Source: Micromonospora citrea (GTDB lineage Bacteria; Actinomycetota; Actinomycetes; Mycobacteriales; Micromonosporaceae). From it: a DNA stretch of 64,000 nucleotides. Both the position numbers and the translations under genes were made by a program. Positions 10,660-17,227 of this stretch are shown here, piece by piece (positions within the stretch are counted from its first letter, which is position 1; every line of letters starts with the position of its first letter). The DNA lies in contig NZ_FMHZ01000002.1 of the NCBI RefSeq assembly GCF_900090315.1, positions 5,488,501 through 5,552,500 of the forward strand. The letters are read 5' to 3'. The notes under the pieces are model-generated. The model saw nothing but the letters and a program-made list of their open reading frames with translations. It was not told where the DNA came from and searched no databases.

Positions 10660-11553
10660 GTGTCCACCTTCGAGGACTACGCGGCGCTGGTTCGTCATCT
10701 CGCCGCCCAGCGGCAGGCCGGTGAGCAGGGCGCCGCCGCCGAGTCGGCCCGCCAGCGGGACCTGCACGCCGCCGTCGACTACCTCGATCGCCGGCTCACC
10801 GCGCAGGGGCAGCGCCTCGACCAGATCGGCCACACGATCGGCAGTCCACCCCCGCCCCCCGGCCAGCCCGCCCCCGGCGCCCCACCGGGCGGCCCGCTTC
10901 CGGTTGCGCCGACGTCGGGCGGGCCGGTGGCGGGTGCGCCCACGTCGGGCGGCCCGTCGGCCGTCGGGGTGCCGTCGGCCGGGCAGCCCCACGGGTTGCC
11001 GCCACCGGGGACGGGATCGGTCGGCGGCGCAGCCGCCGTGCCGGGGCGGCCGGGGGTCGGGGCGTACCCCCAGGGAAGCCCGGGGGAGACGGCGCTGGCG
11101 GTGCCGGGCGGGGTGCCCACGCCGCGCGCCGGGGAGCTGGACCCGGCGGCGGAGCTGGAGTCGGCGCGGCGCTGGGCCGACGAGGCCGACCGGCTGGGCC
11201 AGCAGGTCGAGCTGCTGGCCCAGCGCCCGGCGCTCCTGCCGGGCTGGTCACCGATGGCCCGGGCGCTCGCCGTCTATCTCGGCTGTGCCGGCGTCGGCGT
11301 GCTGCTGATGCTGGTCATGGTGCTCGCCTCCGGCGTCGGGGCGCTCGGCCTCGGCACGCTCTACACGTGGATGTGTGCCGGGCTGCCCGCCGTGTCGCTG
11401 ATCGCCGGGTGGCTCATCCTCGGTCGCTGGGGCACGCCCGCCGTGGTCGTCGGCACGCCGCCGCGCTACCCCCTGCTGGGCATCCTGGTCTGCTTCCTGG
11501 CCGTCCCACTGGCCTACTGCGGCTACCTGCTGATGTTCCGCGCTCTGCGCTGA
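10660..11553 (+). CDS. Membrane protein with proline/glycine-rich region, partner of the FtsK-type ATPase
   Basis: 297 residues, unknown family. Residues 1-60 are charged and helical, 60-150 are Pro/Gly/Ser-rich with short repeats (PTSGGP), 150-195 are again helical (ELESARRWADEADRLGQQ), and three hydrophobic segments fill about 203-295. The GTG start directly follows the TGA of the ATPase gene, so translation is coupled and a joint function is likely. It could anchor the soluble ATPase to the membrane (inference). Its last 306 bases are also read on the other strand by the converging operon. Confidence 0.7.
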   Translation: MSTFEDYAALVRHLAAQRQAGEQGAAAESARQRDLHAAVDYLDRRLTAQGQRLDQIGHTIGSPPPPPGQPAPGAPPGGPLPVAPTSGGPVAGAPTSGGPSAVGVPSAGQPHGLPPPGTGSVGGAAAVPGRPGVGAYPQGSPGETALAVPGGVPTPRAGELDPAAELESARRWADEADRLGQQVELLAQRPALLPGWSPMARALAVYLGCAGVGVLLMLVMVLASGVGALGLGTLYTWMCAGLPAVSLIAGWLILGRWGTPAVVVGTPPRYPLLGILVCFLAVPLAYCGYLLMFRALR

Positions 11554-11997
11554 CGCCGCGCCCTGCGCTGACACCGCGCCGTCGCGCCGGGCGGCGGTCT
11601 CGGTGGCGGCGAGGAAGGCGTCCAGCTCGGCGGGGGTGAGCCCCTCGTCCTCCAGCAGCGCCAGGAGCAGCACCGTGCCGGCGGTCACCGCTGCGGCGGT
11701 GCCGGGCGGCGGCGGGCGCTCGCCCAGGGCCGCGCCGAGCAGCGTCTCCGCCAGGGTCGGGTCGACGTCCACGCCGGTCAGGTCGTAGCGTTCCCGGGCC
11801 GCCGCGACGAACCTGATAAGCGGCGCGCGGTCCTGCCCGGCGACGAACCGGCGGCGCGCGGCCACCAGCAGCGCCCCGGCGAGCAGGTCGGCGTAGCGCA
11901 GCCACTGCGGCTCGGTGAAGCGGCGCAACCGGCGGTCGTGCCGGCCGAGCCGCCCGTCGAGCAGGCTCCGCAGGGCGGTCGTCGGGTCGTCGGTCAT
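11248..11997 (-). CDS. Hypothetical protein, third gene of a converging operon
   Basis: 249 residues in this frame. Residues 1-140 look like a real helical domain (TALRSLLDGRLGRHDRRLRRF, LRYADLLAGALLVAARRRF, LAETLLGAALGERP, LTPAELDAFLAATE). The rest is low-complexity and lies antisense to the membrane-protein gene, so the true product may end earlier if there is a sequencing frameshift. The ATG at 11997 overlaps the upstream stop as ATGA. No family recognised. Confidence 0.6.
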   Translation of the reverse strand: MTDDPTTALRSLLDGRLGRHDRRLRRFTEPQWLRYADLLAGALLVAARRRFVAGQDRAPLIRFVAAARERYDLTGVDVDPTLAETLLGAALGERPPPPGTAAAVTAGTVLLLALLEDEGLTPAELDAFLAATETAARRDGAVSAQGAASAQSAEHQQVAAVGQWDGQEADQDAQQGVARRRADDHGGRAPATEDEPPGDQRHGGQPGTHPRVERAEAERPDAGGEHHDQHQQHADAGTAEIDGERPGHR

Positions 11998-12944
11998 CGG
12001 CGGTTCCACCTTCCTCGGTTCTGTCGGCTGCGCGGCAGGCCCGCTCCGGCCCGCGGGGCGTGCCGTTTGGCGCTGGCGACGACCAGGTCGGCGGCGGCCC
12101 GTGCCCCCTGTGCCGTTGCCCGTGCGGTCGCTGATGCGTCCGCCCGCGCCGGGGCGACCCGCCGGGGCGGCAGCGCGGGTGCCGGCTCCGGTGTGCCGGA
12201 CAGGGCCGCCGCCCACCGGTCGATGGCCCGGCCGCCGTGCGCCAACCGCGCGGCCACCAGGTCCAGCCGGGCCACGGCCGCCCGGAACCGGCCCGCCGCG
12301 GCCAGGTCGCTCGGGTCGCGCGCCGCGCCGGGCCGCTGCGGCAGGTTGCCCCCGCTGGTGGGGCCGGAACGCTCCCGGTGATGGCTGCGGCGGATCCGGT
12401 CCTCGGCCGCCGCCAGCCACCATCGGGTCCTGGCGGCCTCGGCGCCGGCCCGGTCCGCGTCGGCGCGGGCCGCCCGCAGCCCGGCGAGCAGGTCACCGGC
12501 GCTGCCGGAACCGGCCCGGGCCACGCCGAGCCCGGCGTGCACGAGGCTCAGCGCCCGCCAGCATTCGGTGACGGCATCCTGCCAGGGCAGCCGCCGGTCG
12601 GGCGGTCCCGCGCCGTGCAGCAGCCCGCCGGCCCGGTCGGCCGCCGCGATGGTCGCCAGCCAGGCGTCCCGAAGCCGGTCGACGGCACGCGCGTGCCCTG
12701 GCAACTCCGGTGGCGCCGCCCGGCCTCGGGGCGCCGGCAGCACGGGCGACGCCGGGCGGATCGGCGGCGCAGCGTCGCGTCGGTCACGGAGCCGGGCCCG
12801 CGCGGCGCGCTGCGCGTCGCAGGGGCCGGGCCGTCCGCAGCTGCGGCAGATCCCGGTGTACGCCTCCGTGTCGTGCTCGGCCACCGTCCGCCGCGCCTCG
12901 GCCAGCTCGCGTAGGACGTGGCGGCGCAGCTCGTCGGCGTTCAC
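11994..12944 (-). CDS. Hypothetical protein with a CxxCGxxxPC knuckle
   Basis: 316 residues, unknown function. After a helical start (NADELRRHVLRELAEARRTV) comes the cysteine motif CRSCGRPGPC at about residues 27-36, followed by an Ala/Arg-rich, mostly helical body. The GTG start at 12944 overlaps the preceding TGA (GTGA), and its own TGA overlaps the next ATG (ATGA). Much longer in-frame upstream extension exists but would run through the preceding gene, so it is rejected. The cysteine knuckle may bind zinc (inference). Confidence 0.65.
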   Translation of the reverse strand: MNADELRRHVLRELAEARRTVAEHDTEAYTGICRSCGRPGPCDAQRAARARLRDRRDAAPPIRPASPVLPAPRGRAAPPELPGHARAVDRLRDAWLATIAAADRAGGLLHGAGPPDRRLPWQDAVTECWRALSLVHAGLGVARAGSGSAGDLLAGLRAARADADRAGAEAARTRWWLAAAEDRIRRSHHRERSGPTSGGNLPQRPGAARDPSDLAAAGRFRAAVARLDLVAARLAHGGRAIDRWAAALSGTPEPAPALPPRRVAPARADASATARATAQGARAAADLVVASAKRHAPRAGAGLPRSRQNRGRWNRR

Positions 12945-13156
12945 AGGGCGACCCTGGCGTGCTTCACCAGGTGGGCGAAGCGCACCTCCGGGCACGGGTA
13001 CGGCTCGCCGCACCCGCACATCCAGCGCGTCACGGGCCGGGGCGGGTGGGCGAACAGCACGTCGTCCGCGTCCTCGACGTCCTGCGCCGACGCGAATTCC
13101 GTGCCGCTGATGGGTGGAGTGTGTTCGCCAGGTGGCATGTTTGGTTCGTAGGGCAC
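12941..13156 (-). CDS. Small hypothetical protein with CxCGxxxPC knuckle, first gene of operon
   Basis: 71 residues. The C-terminal part has MCGCGEPYPC followed by a basic helix, a close match to the cysteine motif of the next gene. The GTG start at 13156 has GGGAG seven bases upstream. It leads the three-gene leftward operon that converges on the FtsK-type ATPase pair. Too short to classify. Confidence 0.6.
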   Translation of the reverse strand: MPYEPNMPPGEHTPPISGTEFASAQDVEDADDVLFAHPPRPVTRWMCGCGEPYPCPEVRFAHLVKHARVAL

Positions 13157-13319
13157 GAGGGTGTCTCCCGTCCGTCACTTGCGGTGCGGAATCCAGCCGG
13201 GGCCGCGTGCGGCGACCACGGCACGCCCGGCCGACCGGGGGGATCGACCGGCCGGGCGCTCTGTGCGGTGGGGAAGAACCAACTCCGTGGTTGCTGACCA
13301 GGGGAGCCGGCCGAGAGAC

Positions 13320-13390
13320 AGCTTTACATGTGCGCCCATTCAAAGCAAGACCTGATCGTCATGGGTGGCCATTTCTTGCCATGTAAAGCT
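13320..13390. promoter_or_regulatory. Long-spaced inverted repeat upstream of the GntR gene
   Basis: AGCTTTACATG (13320-13330) and CATGTAAAGCT (13380-13390) are exact reverse complements 49 bases apart, and GCAAGA (13345-13350) pairs with TCTTGC (13374-13379). The site lies in the divergent spacer between the operon starting at 13156 and the GntR gene at 13430. The half-sites are plausible operators for that regulator. Confidence 0.6.
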
Positions 13391-13429
13391 TCGGCGTGAT
13401 CAAATGGCGGTGCTGACCAGGGAGTCCAC

Positions 13430-13648
13430 ATGCCCGCCAAACCCAAGTGGGAGCGGCTCGCCGACCATCTGCGCGCTCAGATCGAGTCGGGTGAGCTGGC
13501 ACCCGGAGCCAAACTGCCGTCGACCGCTGAGCTGTGTCTGGAGCACAAGGTCTCTGCGATCACCGTGCGCCAGGCCATCTTCAAGCTGCGTACCGAGGGG
13601 CTGATCGAGGGCGTCCAGGGTGTAGGCGTCTTCGTCGTCGATGAGTAG
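13430..13648 (+). CDS. Minimal GntR-type winged-helix regulator
   Basis: 72 residues that consist only of the GntR DNA-binding domain (WERLADHLRAQIESGELAPG, LPSTAELC, SAITVRQAIFKLRTEGLIEG, GVGVFV). The effector-binding domain is absent; the frame simply ends, and the size matches stand-alone GntR regulators seen in actinobacterial integrative elements. The ATG at 13430 has AGGGAG five bases upstream. The flanking inverted repeat suggests autoregulation. It may also control the divergent operon. Confidence 0.85.
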   Translation: MPAKPKWERLADHLRAQIESGELAPGAKLPSTAELCLEHKVSAITVRQAIFKLRTEGLIEGVQGVGVFVVDE

Positions 13649-13702
13649 AGCCCGGCGGTGATCGCCGTGCGGCTCTGAGCCGCATCCGTAGATGACACCT
13701 TC

Positions 13703-13743
13703 GGAACGAGCTTCGCTCGAATTTTGGTCCGCTCGCTCGTTCC
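13703..13743. other. Imperfect palindrome in spacer
   Basis: GGAACGAGC (13703-13711) and GCTCGTTCC (13735-13743) are reverse complements around a loop that itself holds GAGCTTCGCTC. It may be the GntR gene terminator or a recombination site; nothing decides between these. Confidence 0.4.
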
Positions 13744-13844
13744 TGCGGTAATCGGGTGGTCGCGCTAAGTGCGTTGATCTCGTACTCTCCTCTGTGGTCG
13801 TCGCTCGTGCGGGGCGCGGCTCGTCAGGAACCGGGGGAGGGCGT

Positions 13845-14108
13845 GTGAGCGCAGCGGAGATGATCGCCAGGTTGGCGGCGGCGTCGCAGAAGCTGGACGA
13901 GGCGAAGGCAAAGACGGCGGCGGCTGCCCAAGACGCGGCCGAGGCGCGACAACTCGTCGCGGGTGCGTTGCAGGGCATCGGGGCCGGACCGCTCATTGGA
14001 ATGATCGATTCATATCGGGAAGCGCTCACGAGGGCCGCGCAGGGCAGCGAGCCGGCCAAGCAGCAGGTCCAGGAGACGATCGCCAAGGTGCATGCGCTGG
14101 GAAACTGA
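13845..14108 (+). CDS. Small helical protein, DUF6244-like
   Basis: 87 residues, almost entirely helical and Ala/Gln/Lys-rich (AEMIARLAAASQKLDEAKAKTAAAAQDAAEARQ). I recall similar short proteins annotated DUF6244 in Micromonosporaceae, but cannot check this. The GTG at 13845 has GGGGGAGG four bases upstream, so it is preferred over the earlier in-frame start at 13794. Probably co-transcribed with the next three genes. Confidence 0.65.
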   Translation: MSAAEMIARLAAASQKLDEAKAKTAAAAQDAAEARQLVAGALQGIGAGPLIGMIDSYREALTRAAQGSEPAKQQVQETIAKVHALGN

Positions 14109-14158
14109 GCACGGGTGGTGGCGGCGGTACCGGTCAGCCACCCGTTGTCGCGAGACCA

Positions 14159-14428
14159 GTGATTCGACCGGCCATTCCCCGAAGGCTTGACGCCGGTGCT
14201 CGCGGGCAGGCCGCTCCTCCCGCTCGCCCACGCGAACGCCTCTCCAGCGAGTCGATCGCCTGGTGGACATCAGCGACGGCGACGGCGTATGCGACGTTTC
14301 AAGAGTTCCTGCCGCCTGTGGTGAAGGCGTTCGCCGGCACTGTCCTGGCTGCCGCCACATCTGTCGGCTCATACAAGGCATGGCAAGCGGAGCGGAGAGA
14401 TCGGAGTAGTGTCGATGAAGATCGATGA
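14159..14428 (+). CDS. Possible small membrane protein
   Basis: 89 residues from a GTG at 14159. The only notable segment is hydrophobic (FLPPVVKAFAGTVLAAATSVG, about residues 52-72) and could cross the membrane, with a charged C-terminus. There is no convincing ribosome-binding site. It overlaps the next gene by 20 bases. Position between two coherent small genes is the main support. Confidence 0.4.
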   Translation: MIRPAIPRRLDAGARGQAAPPARPRERLSSESIAWWTSATATAYATFQEFLPPVVKAFAGTVLAAATSVGSYKAWQAERRDRSSVDEDR

Positions 14429-14861
14429 CCGTGTCGAGGCGCTGGTCAGATCTGTCCTGGATGCGGCGGTCCACAAGGATGCCGACCGCCTGGCTGCGGC
14501 AACGGCGTCGCTCGGGGACAAGGCGACCGTGACGAAGGCTGTGGAACTCAGCCTCGCGGTAGCGGCTGCCGTGCTCTTCGAGGTTCATGAGGGGATGCCC
14601 TCGGCCGATCAGGTCACGGAGATTTCCCGCACGATCGCGGAGCAGGAACGGTGGAGCGGGGTCCGAGCTGCCGAGGTCGATGCCCTGCTGCGAGCGATTT
14701 CGACCGGAAGCCCGGTGGTAACGGGGAGTGGTTCGGCGTCGGCTGCCGTGCCGTTTGTGGTCACGGCGAACCTGCTCGCCGCTGCTTCCCAGCCGGATGA
14801 GGGCGAGTGGTGGTTCAACTACCTGGACAAGGTGGAGGCGGCGATCGAGGCGGCGGGATGA
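14409..14861 (+). CDS. Hypothetical protein
   Basis: 150 residues, unknown family. Helical N-terminus (DDRVEALVRSVLDAAVHKDADRLAAATASL), a hydrophobic stretch (AVELSLAVAAAVLFEVHEG) and an acidic C-terminus (EGEWWFNYLDKVEAAIEAAG). It starts at GTG 14409 or ATG 14415, and its stop overlaps the next start (ATGA). Lower GC and weaker codon bias than the core genes suggest acquired DNA. Confidence 0.6.
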   Translation: MSMKIDDRVEALVRSVLDAAVHKDADRLAAATASLGDKATVTKAVELSLAVAAAVLFEVHEGMPSADQVTEISRTIAEQERWSGVRAAEVDALLRAISTGSPVVTGSGSASAAVPFVVTANLLAAASQPDEGEWWFNYLDKVEAAIEAAG

Positions 14862-15358
14862 CCGGGGCGTCCGAGCCGGTAACGCGTGACGGTGGGGTGC
14901 TGGACGGGTTCCACATCCGGCAGGTGCCGGGTGACACCGGCACCGAGGTCTCCGACTTCGCCAGCGAATGGGACGACGTCCGGTTCGCCACGCGGGTCTG
15001 GGAGCGACAGACCGACGACGGTCACCAGGTCGACCTGCGCGTACATGTCATGCGGGGCGAGCGGCTGACCGACCTCGCCGCGCTGCGCGACTTCCTCACC
15101 GAGTATCACGAGCACGACCCTGACGACTGGCCGTTGATCGACTTCATGCACGGTGAGTCTGCGGGACTTCGGGACGACTCCCAGGCGTTCTGGCTCGCTG
15201 AGCCTGGCGTCGCCGTCAACGTGCTGGTCGCCACCGACTTGGCGGGCGGAGGGCAGCTTCTGGCAACGGCGCTTGCTGTCGTGGCGGTATCGGATCGAGG
15301 TGGCCCAGTCAGCTCAGGCGTCGAACGGCCGGCCGCAGCACGTCCACCAGCGGACTAG
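14858..15358 (+). CDS. Hypothetical protein
   Basis: 166 residues from ATG 14858, which overlaps the preceding TGA by four bases; the longer frame from 14807 would overlap that gene and is rejected. The middle is a well-formed mixed domain (DEVSDF-like ASEWDDVRFATRVWERQ, RGERLTDLAALRDFLTEYHEHDPDDWPLIDF). The last 30 residues are low-complexity. Function unknown. It ends four bases into the converging DUF4288-like gene. Confidence 0.6.
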   Translation: MTGASEPVTRDGGVLDGFHIRQVPGDTGTEVSDFASEWDDVRFATRVWERQTDDGHQVDLRVHVMRGERLTDLAALRDFLTEYHEHDPDDWPLIDFMHGESAGLRDDSQAFWLAEPGVAVNVLVATDLAGGGQLLATALAVVAVSDRGGPVSSGVERPAAARPPAD

Positions 15359-15801
15359 CCCGGCAGGATCCCCTGCCGTTCGTCTCCGGTGTCGAAGAAC
15401 CTGTCCAGGTAGGCGTCGGCGGGGAGGTTGCTGTCTCTCATCAGCGAGTAGATCTCCGCGCCGTGGCCCGGCTCGGCGGACAGGTGATGGACCTGCGCAA
15501 AGCCCAAATGGACGCGGTCGACGCCCTCCGTGTACTCGGCGGCCTCGGCCTCAGCCATAACGACCGCCGCGTCGAAGCTCGATGCGCGCCAGATCGTGAT
15601 GCGTTCCTCGTACACGTGCGGTGCGGCATTGCCGTACTGGAAGACGGACCTTACTGCGTACCAACCGTGCTCCACTGCCTCGGCGGTACCCTGCACGTCG
15701 TCCACCCGCCCATCCTGTCCCGGTACCCCCGTCGCCGCCAAGGTGTTTACCGCGTGCGGTCCGTCGACCTGCATGTCAATCAGGTCGAACCGCTTCGTCA
15801 T
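15355..15801 (-). CDS. DUF4288-like protein
   Basis: 148 residues. The block WYAVRSVFQYGN...YEERITIWRASSFDAAVVMAEAEAAEY (split here by a few residues) has the layout of DUF4288 proteins: a WYAV strand, an EER strand and an EA-rich helix. These small proteins have no known biochemical role. The N-terminal 45 residues are not conserved-looking, so a GTG about 37 codons later is a possible start. It converges on and overlaps the preceding gene by four bases. Confidence 0.6.
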   Translation of the reverse strand: MTKRFDLIDMQVDGPHAVNTLAATGVPGQDGRVDDVQGTAEAVEHGWYAVRSVFQYGNAAPHVYEERITIWRASSFDAAVVMAEAEAAEYTEGVDRVHLGFAQVHHLSAEPGHGAEIYSLMRDSNLPADAYLDRFFDTGDERQGILPG

Positions 15802-15915
15802 CGCTAGGGTGTCCGCGAGGTGTCAAGCCCCGGGTTTAATGGACCGCATGGCCGCTCGCACAGTGGACCGGACCGCCCACGTTGTCGCGTACGCCGAGGC
15901 TGGCGGGCGTGCCGG

Positions 15916-16299
15916 TCAGATCGTGTGGATCGTGATGAGGTCTTCGAGACCTGCGAGGTCGTCGGCGTTGCGGGTGTACAGGGCGGCGTCATGGGCGTGT
16001 GCGGTTGCAGCGATGAGCAGATCCATCACCCTGGCTCGTGGCTGGCGGCCGATCTCGACCACGCGTGCAGCCAGTCGTGCGTAGCTGTCGGCAATGGCTT
16101 CGTCGATGGGAAGGGGATCAAACCGACGTTGGATGGCGCTCAGTCGCGCCAGACGGAGCGCCCTCGCCTCGGAGGTCTTCGCGATCAGGACACCGAACTG
16201 GAGTTCGCCAATGCTGGCGACGCTGATGGCCAGTTCCCCGGGAATCGGGGTTACATCAGTAGCGATGAGAACGCTGGTGTCGAGGATGCCTCGGCTCAC
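15916..16299 (-). CDS. vapC: Type II toxin, PIN-domain ribonuclease (VapC family)
   Basis: 127 residues. The acidic metal-binding residues of the PIN fold are all present: D7 in ILDTSVLIA, E32 in IGELQFG, D93 in VMDLLIAATA and D113 in NADDLAGL. VapC toxins cut specific RNAs, often tRNAs or 23S rRNA, to stop translation. The GTG start at 16299 overlaps the antitoxin stop (GTGA), the normal coupled arrangement. The longer frame starting at 16401 overlaps the antitoxin and is rejected. Confidence 0.9.
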   Translation of the reverse strand: MSRGILDTSVLIATDVTPIPGELAISVASIGELQFGVLIAKTSEARALRLARLSAIQRRFDPLPIDEAIADSYARLAARVVEIGRQPRARVMDLLIAATAHAHDAALYTRNADDLAGLEDLITIHTI

Positions 16300-16544
16300 C
16301 GCTCGACCCACGGATCGGTGACGGTGTCGTCGAGGAGGCCCCGATCGCCGGCCCACTCTGGGTCTGTGGGTTGGTCGAACATGCCGGCAAGGTCGTCCCA
16401 CTCGCGCCAGGTTCGAGGACTGACCGGGCCGAGCACGGCTGCCGGTCGGCCGGCGACAGTGATCGTCACGCGTTCACCCGCTTGCGCCCGCCGTACCAGT
16501 TCGCTGGCGTCCTGTCGCATCTCCCGCAGCCCAACCTCACGCAT
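16296..16544 (-). CDS. Type II antitoxin, Phd/YefM family
   Basis: 82 residues. The N-terminal Phd/YefM DNA-binding domain is clear (VGLREMRQDASELVRRAQAG, ERVTITVAGRPAAVLGP). The acidic, aromatic C-terminus (WREWDDLAGMFDQPTDPEWAG) would wrap the toxin. The ATG at 16544 follows a 16-base palindrome by ten bases, which fits autorepression by the complex. Expression of the toxin depends on this gene through the four-base overlap. Confidence 0.88.
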   Translation of the reverse strand: MREVGLREMRQDASELVRRAQAGERVTITVAGRPAAVLGPVSPRTWREWDDLAGMFDQPTDPEWAGDRGLLDDTVTDPWVER

Positions 16545-16554
16545 ACGCTCTACC

Positions 16555-16570
16555 GTAGCACTTGTGCTAC
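16555..16570 (-). promoter_or_regulatory. Operator of the toxin-antitoxin operon
   Basis: GTAGCAC-TT-GTGCTAC is a perfect 7+7 palindrome whose edge is 11 bases upstream of the antitoxin start. This is where Phd/YefM-VapC complexes usually bind. Confidence 0.7.
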
Positions 16571-16610
16571 ATGCCGTCGAAGGTTGCCGCACCCCGGGTG
16601 TCGGATAGGC

Positions 16611-16702
16611 GTGTCGACCATCGACTACGTGGAGCAGTTGACGTTCCCGCTGTTCCTCAAGATGGCCGACGAGCGGGCGAAGCGGTTGAGCGCCCGGCTC
16701 GC
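16611..16702 (+). pseudogene. Fragment of a type I restriction methylase (hsdM)
   Basis: Reading from the GTG at 16611 gives STIDYVEQLTFPLFLKMADE and then RAKRLSARLAG, which matches the N-terminal domain of HsdM proteins (consensus ...YVEQLTFLLFLKMADER). The similarity stops after about 30 codons, and the remaining frame to 16835 reads into the antisense of the nitroreductase gene. So only the first part of an hsdM gene remains, next to a toxin-antitoxin pair. Confidence 0.65.
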
Positions 16703-16780
16703 CGGCCGACGCGGCGCGACCCGGGGCGCGTCGGCGCTGACAACGCAGCCCGCCGGCCTGCTCCCCGGTCCGGCCCGCGG

Positions 16781-17209
16781 TCACGTGCGCTCGACGACGA
16801 CGACGGGGATCTCCCGGTCGGTCTCCTTCTGGTAGCGGGCGTACGTCGGGAAGACCTTCGTCATCACCTGCCACAGCCGGGGCCGCTCCTCGGCGGTCGC
16901 GGTACGCGCCGTGGCCCGGAACTTCTCGGCCCCGACCTGCACCTCCACCTGCGGGTCGGCGCTCAGGTTGAGATACCAGTTGGGGTGCCGCGCCGCGCCG
17001 CCGTTGGACGCCACCAGCAGGTAGCGGTCGCCGTCGCGGCCGTAGATGAGCGCCGTCCGCCGCAGCGTGCCCGTCCGGCGCCCCCGGGTGGTGAGCAGCA
17101 GGGCGTCGTAGCCGTGGTACTTCCCGCCGTCCGCGCCGTCGGTGGCCAGGTAGCGCTGGACGTGGCTGGCCACCCAGCCGACCGGACTGTCCTCGATGGT
17201 CTCTGCCAT
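16781..17209 (-). CDS. F420-dependent nitroreductase-family protein (Ddn-like)
   Basis: 142 residues with the deazaflavin-dependent oxidoreductase signature: LLLTTRGRRTGTLRRTAL, YLLVASNGGAARHPNWYLNL, and VQVGAEKFRATARTA. Members are small split-barrel proteins that use reduced F420 to reduce quinones, nitro compounds or similar electrophiles. The length is typical. The ATG start at 17209 is the only good one. It stands alone between accessory DNA and the isochorismatase-like gene. Confidence 0.88.
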   Translation of the reverse strand: MAETIEDSPVGWVASHVQRYLATDGADGGKYHGYDALLLTTRGRRTGTLRRTALIYGRDGDRYLLVASNGGAARHPNWYLNLSADPQVEVQVGAEKFRATARTATAEERPRLWQVMTKVFPTYARYQKETDREIPVVVVERT

Positions 17210-17227
17210 CGCAGCAGCCTAGCCGTC

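Noticed and set aside
16371..16835. Intact gene containing the HsdM-like peptide
   Set aside because: Upstream of 16611 the frame is antisense to the antitoxin, and downstream it loses similarity after about 30 codons.
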